Assembly: GCA_022925895.1 (NCBI GenBank)
Contig: JAKSYS010000717.1
Span: 1 to 30,742, forward strand
DNA length: 30,742 bases
Source of the DNA: Fragilaria crotonensis
Taxonomy: Eukaryota; Bacillariophyta; Fragilariophyceae; Fragilariales; Fragilariaceae
Reading direction: 5' to 3'
Numbering within the stretch: position 1 is the stretch's first letter; each line of letters opens with the position of its first letter. Under the pieces are notes generated by a model. The model ran no database searches. It worked only from the letters and a program-made list of their open reading frames with translations, and had not been told where the DNA came from. Shown piece after piece: positions 17,434 through 26,915 of this stretch. A program made the translations under genes and the position numbers.

Positions 17434-18980
17434 ATGATGATGGCCATGAGGAGATATCGTCACTCTATGCAACTCGCGATGGTGATGACACTAAGTCTGC
17501 GCATCATGAATGCCCAGTCCTTTGTTGTGGGGACATTGGTGACTGGGTCAAGACAGGGGTTGGGTAGTTTGGTATTTGCCAAGAATACAGATTTTTCCGA
17601 TTTCAGTGTCGTTGGCAATGGCGATGATGATGGCCCATCCGACTTCACACTTATTGATAACGACAAAATCAACACGAAAGATAAAAGGACGACAGTTTTG
17701 CCGGTGGCAGACGAGCCGAAGCGAGCGGCGACTTTGACGTTTGGGTGCCTCCCGCCAAACCAAAGCGTCGCGTCCAAGCGGCCGAGGGAAGCAGTTGGAT
17801 GGACAGAAATCAAAAGTTTATGGCGGAAGTTAACGATAGTATGGGAATCACTCGACAAGAGAAAACAACCCCTGCTTTGAGGTCCGACAAACGCGATCGA
17901 CTTGGTGATGGACCCCGTCGTGATCGAGGTGAAGACCATCGCGACGACGAGGGAAAGACTTTTCGTCAGGATTTTCGAGGCACTCGCGTTTTCGTGCAGA
18001 ATATCCCCAAGCATGTTACCTGGCAAGACCTCAAGGATCATTTTCGTGTCGCTGGTGAGGTTGTCTTCGCATCCGTCAGCCTCGATCGCGAAACGAGGGA
18101 ACCTAAGGGCCAAGGTATAGTGCAGTTTGAAAGCACTGAAGGCGCGAAAAAGGCCATCAAGATTATGAGAGACCATCCTCTCGATGATGTTCAACTCTTC
18201 GTGCGTGCTGACGTTCAGGAGAACGAGGGAGCTGTGCTCCGAAACGTGTCACCAGGCGGTAGGCAAGGACCAACGCCTCCATCCAAATGGAGATGCGCAG
18301 ATGAAGATGTCCTTGAGGAAATGGATCCGGAAGTATACAAAACAATCCGATCCTTGATTAAGGCACGCGATGCTGCACGGCGACGAAAGAACTACGTCGC
18401 CTCGGACGAAATCAGAGAGGAACTCAAGTTTCAACACGGAGTGCACATCGACGACCGGCTGAAGATGTGGTGGGTTTCACCAGACGGAAAGCAAGTTCCA
18501 GCCACTGTATCATCGGTCAAAGGCGACGGACGTTGGGGGAACCTGGACCCATGGAGACACGTTCCAACGACTCCTGAGAACGATGCGTGCGTTAACGCAG
18601 ACCTTGTGGAAGGTCTTCTGCGACAACGCGATATCGCTCGCCGTGAGAAGGATTTCGCAACGTCCGATGCACTCCTCGAGCAAGCTCGCACTAGTCCCGA
18701 TGGAGAGTTGACGCTCCGCATCCACGATGAGAGTCGCACATGGAGGGTCTGGACGGACGAGCCTCCACCGAGGTCCAAGATGCAGCGACCATCCGATGAG
18801 CTGGTTGGGAACTCGTCGAACAAAATTCCTGTCCGTCAAAGCATTGCTGAACAATGCATTGCGCTCGTCCAGAGAAAGGCGCCACACAAGCTTCAAGAGA
18901 TTCGTGAGATGTTGCAGCAATTCCCTGAGCGGGAAACTAAGATTCTCCAAAAGCTGAAGCAGCGATTCAATGAAGAATAG
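17434..18980 (+). CDS. RRM protein with two cysteinyl-tRNA-synthetase-tail-like modules; N-terminal plastid presequence in a different frame
   Basis: Two overlapping open frames appear to belong to one gene. The first (ATG at 17434) encodes a signal peptide ending NAQSF, like the diatom plastid A-x-A-F site, followed by a basic/hydroxylated stretch. The second frame is open from 17685 to 18980 and has no early ATG. It carries DFDVWVPPAKPKRRV, then an RRM at about 17982-18219 (RVFVQNIP as RNP2, KGQGIVQF as RNP1). Two similar helical modules follow: IKARDAARRRKNYVASDEIR (about 18355) and LRQRDIARREKDFATSDALL (about 18616), each ending in a Trp-containing strand. They resemble the C-terminal tail of cysteinyl-tRNA synthetase. 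The C-terminus is a charged helix. I found no convincing GT-AG intron joining the frames between about 17560 and 17740, so an unusual intron, a sequence error or a frameshift remains possible. A plastid RNA-binding role is inferred. Confidence 0.65.
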
Positions 18981-19065
18981 AATCAAAAATTTTGATGCTG
19001 AAAATTAGCCTATATATCAAACACCACTATTCAATACTGGGTTCAAAGTAGCGCTTTCCAGATGC

Positions 19066-20743
19066 TCACACCGCTCTACCAAGGATGTTTTCGGCACGTG
19101 GTGCCAGGTATGGGTGATCTTGCCACTGTGATCCATCTGGGTAATCAACGTTTGTATCGTCCTCCACTTCGTATGGATAGCACGAGATGCAACGGCAAAA
19201 GTGATTGCCGTCAGCCATCTGACTGCGCTCGAGAGGGCGGTAACTGAAAAAGGTGTAAGCGCATCGGTGACCCATGTTCACGCGCTCCCATATCAGAACT
19301 TATCACTCACCTAACTTCACCAAACATGGGAATTATCACGACTCCTTTGGTAGGCACACTCGTCCAACCCTTGCTATCCCACTTGAGTCGCATGGGATGT
19401 ACTGCCGCCTGACCCCCATACAGTAATAACCTCCCAAACTCATCTCTGCTCACAGCATAGGCCCCCATCCCTGTCAAGCACACAACTAGCGGTGCCAAAA
19501 CCACCACTAATATGCGTGTTTCGATCTCTACAGGGCGCGACAGGGGCATCACTTCTGCGACAACGACGACCAGCACAATTGCGATAATTGCCGACATCGA
19601 ATAGAGAATTCCAGCGGTAAGTTGAGATTCAGTCAATCGATAGTAGCCCACTTGGTGGCCATATATAATGTACAAGAGGGCAATCGATCCGAGTGAGAGA
19701 ACTGCCACAACCGGACTAACCACTATTTGCCATTCGAGGTCTCGAACACCGTAGTCGATTCTCATAGTTGCCATTATCATCGTTGCCAAGATAAGAATCC
19801 AACATAGGAGGCGAATGAATGACTGCGTTTTACAGATGATCCCATCCAAGACACCTCCAATAACAAGCAGCCACATCGGTATAAAGCAAACTCCAATAGG
19901 CATCTTCCCGTTGGCTATTCTGATGTAAACAAGCACTTCGAGCAGAAATGTGCAAAATGACAGCAGACCGGTCTTCAAACCAAATTTGAGAGATCGCTGC
20001 AGCAGAGGCAAGTATTCCGTTCTATCCACGTGATCTGTCGAATCTGGTCGCTGTCGATTTTCATTGGCTTGTGCAATGAATCGCGAAAGGGCCTGAGCGG
20101 ACCGAACGTGGCACCATAGCAAACCGGCATGTGAAAACCAAGATGGTAGCAGAACAAACCAGTATGGGAGATCAGGCAAGAGTTGAGTCCATCTAGACAT
20201 GCCAAGAAGGATGGTTATGGCGAAACCAACCGATACCACAAGCTGCGATACACGAGATGTCGCATTGGAGAACGAACGCAGGCAAGAAAATTCCGGCAAG
20301 TAAGCGTTAAATTAATAAACGGGATTGGATGTGAGTATAAAAATTATATAGCGAAAATTCACTGGATTTAACCGACGTACCCATGAAGATGTTAAAGGCT
20401 TAAGAACTTGCAAGGCTGCCTTGCGAACAGCGTAGACCTCTTCGGGTATCTCTAGCAATGGTGGGTGTCCTCCTCCTCTCTGTTGAGGCGTTTCTGTTAT
20501 GGGATTAGGTCGGTAAATACCCGCCTTGCGCTCTTGTCGATCAGGGGTTGCAGCATCAGATTGTTGGAGCGAGGAATGGGCAACGCCCTGAGGTTTGGTG
20601 GAGGCTGTCGTCGATTCACCAGCGTACGATGCGCTGGAAGTTCTCGATGCGTCTTCCTTGTAAGCTGTATACCCATCTGGAGACCTAGGATTTCCGTGCA
20701 CATCACCAAGCCCTTGTTGTCGACTTGATTGCGAACTATCCAT
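19066..20743 (-). CDS. TMEM185-like (transmembrane Fragile-X-F family) multi-pass membrane protein
   Basis: The minimal model has three exons: 20743..20381, 20242..19311 and 19243..19066, with introns of 138 nt (GTACGT...TCGCAG) and 67 nt (GTGAGT...TTTCAG). Frame is preserved, giving 490 residues. The first ~110 residues are polar and Ser/Gln-rich. About eight to nine hydrophobic segments follow, several with the TMEM185-style pattern of a short polar loop then WxxxxxPxW or P: LPDLPYWFVLLPSWFS, FLLEVLVYIRIANGKMPIGVCFIPMW, and MRIDYGVRDLEWQIVVSPV. The C-terminus has a CRCISCYPYE cysteine cluster. The frame is open upstream of 20743, and a plausible exon 20744..20839 (KHRFLGTFRARRSSRSP) joins through a 115-nt GT-AG intron (20840-20954) to another exon ending at 20955. 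The real protein therefore probably starts upstream. The family assignment rests on pattern, and the molecular role is unknown. Confidence 0.6.
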
Positions 20744-21557
20744 AGGAAAATTGGCTGTATTAGGCGATCGCGACGAGCGTCGGGCACGAAACGTTCCCAG
20801 AAAACGATGTTTGTATAGCTCTCGCCCCTGGATTTGGAGCTAGCAGTGGATCCGCTTCTGTTACTTCACCTCGCTCCGACTTTACTTTCTTTCCTGATGC
20901 TCCTTTCCCTTCAAATGGAAGTGGCAAGCCTCTGACCATTGCCGCCAGTGATACCTGTGGGAATGGCGAGGGTTCAGTGGTTTTTGTTGTTCGCCAGCCG
21001 TCCCCTGTTTGGATAAACAATATATATATATAGATGAATAGTTTTATTTGATGGTACCCTAATCACATGCCCATTTGTCGGCCCACGTGTGGCCAATTCT
21101 GTATCATTGGGATGGCCGTAGTTGTCCGAGTCAGAACTCGTCAGGGACATTTAAGTAAACAAGGACAAACAAAATTTACATTTAAAGGTACGACATCAAT
21201 CAAGATGAAAGGGCAATTGCTAGAACCAAGGTACTACCGTACACTTGGGTTCATGTACCGGTATCCAAAACCATGACATGTAGCCAAAGATGTCCCAGTT
21301 TTGCAAAAACGAACGGTCGCAACTCGCAACATTCTATGTCATACCGGTAACTGGTAATGAGCCTCTTGAGCCGAGCGTCTGGTGTCCAGCACGCCGAAAG
21401 ATTTGGCAACATGATCTGAAATCTGAACAACCATGAACGGGCGATCTGGATAGGGTTTGTACCAGGAATCTACTAGCAGCGCGTACACGTTAACACGTCA
21501 TCGACTAAAAAAACACAAGCTTGATCCCGTTAGGTGACATCACAAACGTTTATCACC
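20744..21557. other. Possible 5' exons of the membrane protein, then promoter of the BASS carrier
   Basis: On the minus strand, 20744-20839 and about 20955-21005 behave like exons of the upstream TMEM185-like gene: they are in frame, with CACAG|GTATCA as donor, CTGCTAG as acceptor, and an AAACAG acceptor at about 21006. I could not place the start codon. A (TA)n run lies at 21021-21031. From about 21230 to 21357 GTAC and CCGGTA words recur (ACTACCGTAC, GTACCGGTATCC). The rest up to 21557 should be the BASS promoter. Confidence 0.35.
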
Positions 21558-23130
21558 ATGAAGATCTCTGTTATCGCATCCTTCCTCCTTCTCCCCACGT
21601 TGGGGGCGGCCTTCGCCCCCTATCACCCGCTCGGTTGGAATCAGTGTTGTAAGTTGGAGCACGTGTTTACGATTTGGCCATTGCATTTCGGTGGCCAACG
21701 CTGCGATCGTAGGTTCTGTGATGTCAACCAATGCTTCAGTATCTCACGTGTTCCGTTCCGTTGTATAGAGACCAACAACTTCACGATCCCCATCACAATT
21801 CTCTTTGCCATACGATGCGACGACTTTCACCGTTCTCCGCATGGTAAGTATCGGTGGGGGGCATTGCTCGCAAATTTCCCTCGTCTCCTACTCACGACGC
21901 CCTTCTTAGAGCGACACTGCTGTCCCCGCCGAATCAGAACCAGAGGAGGAGAAGACGCTAACGGGCAAGATTTTTGACGCATACATCAAAACGGCCAATG
22001 CCGCCACCAATTTGTTCCCATTCTGGACTGTCTTGTTCACAGCTTGGGCGTTGAAGCGACCAACTGACTTTGCCTGGTTCACTACGAAGTACTTCACAGC
22101 TGGTTTGGCTGCTCTCATGCTTTCCATGGGTATTACCCTTACCCCCAAGGACTTCATGGACGTTGTTTCGGAACCTAAATCTGTCGTAATGCAATTCACT
22201 CTTTGTTACGCCATGATGCCTGCTCTTGCCTTTTTCCTTGGTAAGGCAGCGGGACTGAGCCCTGCCCTCCTCGCCGGTATGGTTCTCGTTGGATCAATTA
22301 ATGGAGGTCAAGCCAGTAATCTCTGCACCTACATTGCTCGGGGAAATGTCGCTCTTTCGGTTATTATGACGACGGCTACGACTATTGGTGCTATTCTCAT
22401 GACGCCGTTGATCTGTAAAACTGTTCTCGGAACCGTCGTCCCTGTTGACGCTGCCGGTATTGCCATTTCTACCCTCCAGGTGCGTTACATGAGCGACCTT
22501 ACGTGAAGTTTACCCGAAATATTGTGACAATGTTCTCATCTCACACCACTCTTTTCTGCTACGCAGGTAGTTCTGGGTCCGATCGCTGTTGGCATGACGA
22601 CGAACAAGTTCTTTCCTGGTTTCGTCAAGGCAATCCTCCCTATTACCCCGGTTGTCGGTGTTCTCAGCACTTGTCTCTTGGTTGCAAGTGCCGTCGCCCA
22701 GGTGGCCGACCCAATTCTGAGCGCAGGATTGGCCCTTCAGGTGCGACATGATAAACATCTGTTGTAGTGACTGCTAAGCCGTTGGCTATACGTTCTGTCT
22801 CACGCATTTTCCGCACCTCAGCTCCCTGTGATGTTGTTGCACCTTTGTGGAGGACTTGTTGGATACTGGCTTCCTAGAATCTCTGGCTTTGATGAGGTCA
22901 CTAGCCGTACAATGGCTATTGAGACATCCATGAAGTCATCCGCTTTCGGTTTCTTGCTGGCCAAACTGCACTTCGGCGATTATGCTGCTCGCGTACCGTC
23001 CGCTGTCAGCGTAGTGTGGATGGCTTTGACAGGCTCTATCCTCGCAGTCATCTGGCGATACATCCCTGTTGACCCAGATGCGGAGGGTCCATTCTCCAAA
23101 ATCTTGAAAAAGGTGGGCTTGAAGAAGTAA
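21558..23130 (+). CDS. Plastid-type bile acid:sodium symporter family (BASS) carrier
   Basis: There are five exons: 21558 to about 21643/21648, about 21771..21843, 21910 (or 21912)..22479, 22567..22740 and 22822..23130, giving about 403 residues. The N-terminus is a signal peptide ending LGAAFAP, a textbook diatom plastid-import motif. The core matches plant BASS carriers: GITLTPKDF, PALLAGMVLVGSINGGQASNLCTYIARGNVALSVIMTTATTIGAILMTPL (the GG.ASN..TYIARGNVALSV signature), and VVLGPIAVGMTTNKFF across intron 3. Plant BASS2 imports pyruvate with sodium across the plastid envelope; the substrate here is inferred at best. Introns 3 and 4 (87 and 81 nt) are unambiguous. At intron 1 the strong GTAAGT donor at 21649 would give Cys/His-rich text if spliced to 21771. 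A weaker GTGTTG donor at 21644 gives Ser/Thr/Arg-rich transit-like sequence ending TVLRMSDT. The 5' junctions therefore need cDNA. Confidence 0.85.
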
Positions 23131-23784
23131 AGGTCTCCGACTCCAATGCGACCCGGACGCCTAAGCTACGAGAATAAAAACAGAGTAGAGTTTTAGTTAG
23201 TGCATGCATGTACGAGCCCATGTGGTATGGCACCTCTTTCTGTGGGTTGGACTTGGTTGCTAAAAATCAGACTACATTCAGCCCTCCGTTTGCGAAAATG
23301 CAAGCCTAGGGTTGCGACAAAAGATTCAGAGAAGTGAAGTGTGTACACTCTGTCCATGCAGCTTGAAATTTTCTCCTGAAAACAGTTGCTCATACTTTGA
23401 GCATGGCAAGAAGGAAGCAAACAGCTCTGGGTGAATTTCACGTTGAGAGTCTGTCAACTGCATTTGTTTTTGTGATGCAAGTTTCGATGTCCAGAGTCAG
23501 TTAAAAATTCCCCGAAATTAATACAGTCTTCTACTCACATTTTGTAGCTGTAGTTTTCTTGCAGGTAGTAATTGTTGCACCATAACGCCTCCACAGCGGC
23601 TGAAGCTTTGTAGGGGCTCATTGGCAGTGGAGAGCCGACAGCTCATTCTGCTGTATAGGCCGTGCTGAGAGTCCAAAGCAAGGGTTTCCTTTGACCCTAG
23701 TCAGGACTGCTAGCTGTTGGGTAAACCTTGGCCATGCAGGAAGTGGGGAATGAATGTTGGCAAAATGCCTCTGTCCACCACTAG

Positions 23785-24156
23785 CTATGAAACTAGCAGC
23801 ATGCGCCTGAACCTGCTGTCAGCAGCCAGATAGTTGCAGCAGTCATATTGACATTGATAGAGGTAGCCATTGGTGGCATTGAGGTACCAATAGACGAATG
23901 CACTTCCTTCCCACCTCATTCTTAGGAGTGCTTGGACCCATACAAACAACATGTGGTCAAGCAACAGATGCCGCACCTGGTGCCCTTCGGGGAAAATAAC
24001 AGCCAGCCATGAAAAGTGTGAGTTTGACTGGTTGCTTCCAGCAATCTTCACGTTATCAAAGCTTCTTGTTGGCTCCAAAAGGGTCCACACAACCCAGAGA
24101 GCACCCTGTTTTGTCTCTTCGTCCAGGGTTGCCACAAGAAGTTGATGTAATCGCAT
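23785..24156 (-). pseudogene. Possible remnant of an unidentified coding sequence
   Basis: A 123-codon ATG frame translates to plausible protein text (HQLLVATLDEETKQGALWVV, then LLDHMLFVWVQALLRMRW) but ends abruptly at both sides. Neighbouring frames on the same strand show further protein-like fragments separated by stops out to about 24820. No family is recognised. A decayed transposon gene is one explanation, and chance is another. Confidence 0.2.
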
Positions 24157-24840
24157 TCTTCATGGCTTGGGGGCCATCAATTTGGCCTCTTTGGCCGTTC
24201 CTTGCAGGCAGGGTGACAATAATGAGCTGGAGGAATGGTTGATTTTGTTGTGATATTGTTGAACAGTATACAATGTTTACCACCTAAGTTGCCAGCAGAA
24301 GCCAAAAAGGTCTTTAAACAATACAGCAGCAGCAATGAAAAATATTAAGATAATTTTTTCGTCAAAATGATCGCGCGTAATCACCATCCCCACAAATTGA
24401 AACTCATTGATGTCGGTGACGTTTTTCGTGGCACCACAAAACTAAATTTTCGCATAAATATGATGGTCTAGATATTTCTAGGTTGGGGAATTGCCTCCAC
24501 ATGTTAGAGAGGATATATTTAATTTGCGTTGCTACTTGTTGGCTTTGTCAGCAATTCACCAGCGTCACACTTTCCCCTTCTTGTCCTCCTTTTGGGGCGT
24601 TGACCTTGGCAACGCAGCCTGATGCATAGCACGGGCTACAACCTTTTCAATATGTCATGCCTCTTGCCTGCCAAGATGCTGGTTCAAGGCTTGTGTCCAC
24701 GTGAGCAAGAACAGGGATGGGAACATTCACCAGCATAATGGACAAAATCCATGCACAATCCCTTCTTGCCATTGACACTGACAGCATCTACCATAACAAC
24801 CAACTTCTCTGATGTCATTCCATGGGGATCAACATTAAAT

Positions 24841-24910
24841 TTAGTTGGTGAAAAACCTTAGGATGAGGTATCCACCAAGGTGAGGTTGTGGGTTCAAATC
24901 CAGCATAGAG
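24841..24910 (+). other. tRNA-like Pol III box pair, not a complete tRNA
   Basis: GGTTCAAATCC at 24891-24901 fits the Pol III B-box consensus GGTTCRANNCC. TTAGTTGGTG at 24841-24850 fits the second half of an A-box, and the spacing of about 40 nt is normal. However, the presumed T-stem has a mismatch and no 5' strand pairs with an acceptor 3' strand (ATAGAGG), so this is not a functional tRNA. A tRNA relic or SINE-like piece is possible. Confidence 0.25.
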
Positions 24911-25373
24911 GGTTAAACCTACTGGTGGGTCAAGTCCTTCTAACCTTGAGACTGCGGCAACATGGTGCAATACAATACAGCCAGCTCTGCTCCCATGGGC
25001 CTCCTCGTCCGTCCATCTGTGCATTCGAAGCTGTATCACATTGGTGCGTCCGCTGTTCGTCGATCTCTGCGAACATGGCAGTTCATCCGCGCTACTTCCA
25101 AAAGATCGAGGTGCATAGCGCATGTCTACGAGAGTTATGCATGCGTTGATAAAAAATTGGTGTCACCCCGCATCGGGATCAGAGAGGTTCAGAAATTCTT
25201 GTGCACCTGGTAATTAAATTGTGTGGCATGTACTTAGACATGAGTAAAAGTTCCGGAACCCCCATGACATCCGGAAAAAGACCTCTGGTGTTGAGGAATA
25301 CTCCGAGGCATAGTATATAACATACAGTTCTGAGATTCTCATCATATCGTACGTACTCCGTTTTACTCGAATA

Positions 25374-25389
25374 GTAGTACTAGTACTAC
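25374..25389. repeat. Perfect 16-bp palindrome GTAGTACTAGTACTAC
   Basis: The sequence equals its own reverse complement. It belongs to the GTAC-rich palindromes found between genes throughout the window. Confidence 0.7.
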
Positions 25390-25492
25390 AGAACTTGTCC
25401 ACATGGAGTAACACACATCATGCTCCTGCTATGATAGAACAAGTTACTGGAGTACATGGTACCATATCACTCCACCGGTTACATCGGACTTG

Positions 25493-25500
25493 TGACGTCA
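25493..25500. promoter_or_regulatory. CRE-type palindrome TGACGTCA
   Basis: Second copy of the 8-bp site, about 545 bp upstream of the HA-domain gene ATG and between two GTAC palindromes. Confidence 0.3.
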
Positions 25501-25564
25501 GGACTGGCGTCAGCATACTGCCTTCTATCCGGTTTAACTTCCAATTGCCTGGCCTCTACTACGA

Positions 25565-25585
25565 GTACTCTAGCTGCTAGAGTAC
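25565..25585. repeat. 21-bp inverted repeat, arms GTACTCTAGC / GCTAGAGTAC
   Basis: Ten-base perfect arms surround a single T. It lies about 460 bp upstream of the HA-domain gene, in DNA without a gene. Confidence 0.7.
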
Positions 25586-26044
25586 ACACTCACTTGTAAT
25601 TCTCGAAAGTCTTTTCAACCGCGCCCAGTCCGTTTCTTAATCAATAACAGAAGTTCGTCACAGTGACATTAGGAGAACCTGAGAAACTTGAAGAAGACTT
25701 TCTTATTGCCCTAACACAATTGATATTTCATATATACCACTCTACGTTTGTTCCTACTAGTTGTCTAACCGGGACACGAAGTGTTCAATGCAGTCATTCT
25801 CAGTTTCACGATTATCAGTGCTTTGTGGTATTTCTAGAGGGATTAGGGGTTGGTCTGAGTTCCAATGTGGATTTCCTGGTCACGCATGCATCAATGTATT
25901 TCATTCCTCGAAACGGGGCATAAACGGGCATTTTGAAGATTGTCGAAGTCCTAGTATCAGTACACCCATTCGGAGAAGTAGAACCGGCATTTTACACCTG
26001 CAAACACGAAAATCGTGCCATCACATTCCTCCCATCAAACGCTC

Positions 26045-26725
26045 ATGGTTGCCCTGAAAGTTGCCGCGTTCCGCAGCATGCCACCCCTCGCAAGCCATTC
26101 TAAAACATTTAATAATATGGAAAACAACGGGATTTCGAATCAAATGGAACTATGTCGCGCAGCTTACAAAAACTACGTCGACCAGAAGGAAGGACTTCCC
26201 AAAATGCCTACTAGGACTCCAAATGATGTATGGGATGAGCACATGAGAGATCTTTCCGCCTTCAAACAGCGCAATGGGCACTGTCGAGTTCCTCGTCATT
26301 ATAATGAGAACCCGAAGCTAGGAAGATGGGTAATGAACGTTCGATCCCACTTTCAGTTCCTCCACAAGGGAAAAAAGAGCTCACTGATAACCGAAGAACG
26401 ACTGCAACAACTTCAAGACATGGAGTTCGACTTTGCACCGAAAAACAAGTCTCACACCAAATACTACGTGGACCGCTGGGTTCATCATCTCCAGGAATTG
26501 TACCAGTTTAAACAAAAGACCGGACATTGCCGCGTGCCTCAGCGATACACGGCCAACAAAAAGCTAGGAGGGTGGGTCCTCTATGTCCGTCACCAGTACC
26601 GCAAGCACCAGAATGGACAAGCGAGTACGATGACTCCAGACCGAATTGAGCAGTTGCGGCAGCTCGGCTTCGATTTTGAGCCTCGCAAGGGTCGTCCGGG
26701 CCGTTCAGACAGCACCAGCTCTTGA
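26045..26725 (+). CDS. Helicase-associated (HA) domain protein with two repeats, no helicase
   Basis: This 226-residue single-exon protein uses the ATG at 26045; the open frame before it has only a GTG at 26015. Two HA repeats are evident. The first is about residues 63-131: W63, LSAFKQRNGHCRVPRHYNENPKLGRWV, then EERLQQLQDMEFDF. The second is about 145-212: W145, LYQFKQKTGHCRVPQRYTANKKLGGWV, then DRIEQLRQLGFDFEP. The FK...GHC.VP......LG.WV core is diagnostic of the HA family, known from bacterial helicase tails and, in my recollection, expanded as stand-alone proteins in diatoms. It ends with basic RKGRPGR, AT-hook-like. Nucleic acid binding is inferred from the fold and basic charge. It converges on VPS28 with 190 bp between stops. 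Confidence 0.85.
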   Translation: MVALKVAAFRSMPPLASHSKTFNNMENNGISNQMELCRAAYKNYVDQKEGLPKMPTRTPNDVWDEHMRDLSAFKQRNGHCRVPRHYNENPKLGRWVMNVRSHFQFLHKGKKSSLITEERLQQLQDMEFDFAPKNKSHTKYYVDRWVHHLQELYQFKQKTGHCRVPQRYTANKKLGGWVLYVRHQYRKHQNGQASTMTPDRIEQLRQLGFDFEPRKGRPGRSDSTSS

Positions 26726-26915
26726 CGAAGTTTTGGGTTTTGATTTAGCTTTTAATTTTCAGAATCATACACAATCACTTGCCACTGCATCGGTCAGCAT
26801 CTCCTGTCGACCATGGCCCTCTGACAAGGTTAGACGAGGTTTGTACATCATTTCAATCTAGAGAAAACAGCAGAAACGAGGAAAAGTGTCTAAAGTAAAG
26901 AAATCATTCTTCTAA

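Larger units (their letters stand above)
23131..26044. other. 2.9-kb gene-poor region with eroded frames and a tRNA-like B-box
   Basis: No intact gene is supported. Minus-strand frames such as 23785-24156 (123 codons, Trp/Tyr/Leu-rich) and a short stretch at about 24719-24820 beginning MTSEKLVMVDAVSVNGKKG on the minus strand look like fragments of an old coding sequence interrupted by stops. I cannot name the family. A GGTTCAAATCC box lies at 24891-24901. GTAC palindromes occupy 25374-25389 and 25565-25585. A TGACGTCA site lies at 25493-25500. The part before 26045 should contain the HA-protein promoter. Confidence 0.4.

Noticed and set aside
17683-17691. Programmed -1 frameshift at AAAAGG linking the two frames of the RRM gene
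   Set aside because: It does not fit the X-XXY-YYZ slippery pattern in the correct frame and no clear pseudoknot was seen; an intron or sequence error is more likely.
17460-18194. 244-codon minus-strand open frame
   Set aside because: It is antisense to the RRM gene, has no family resemblance, and exists because the plus-strand codon usage leaves the opposite frame open.
24841-24910. A functional tRNA gene
   Set aside because: The T-stem is mismatched, and no acceptor stem or clear anticodon arm can be paired; kept only as a Pol III-box finding.
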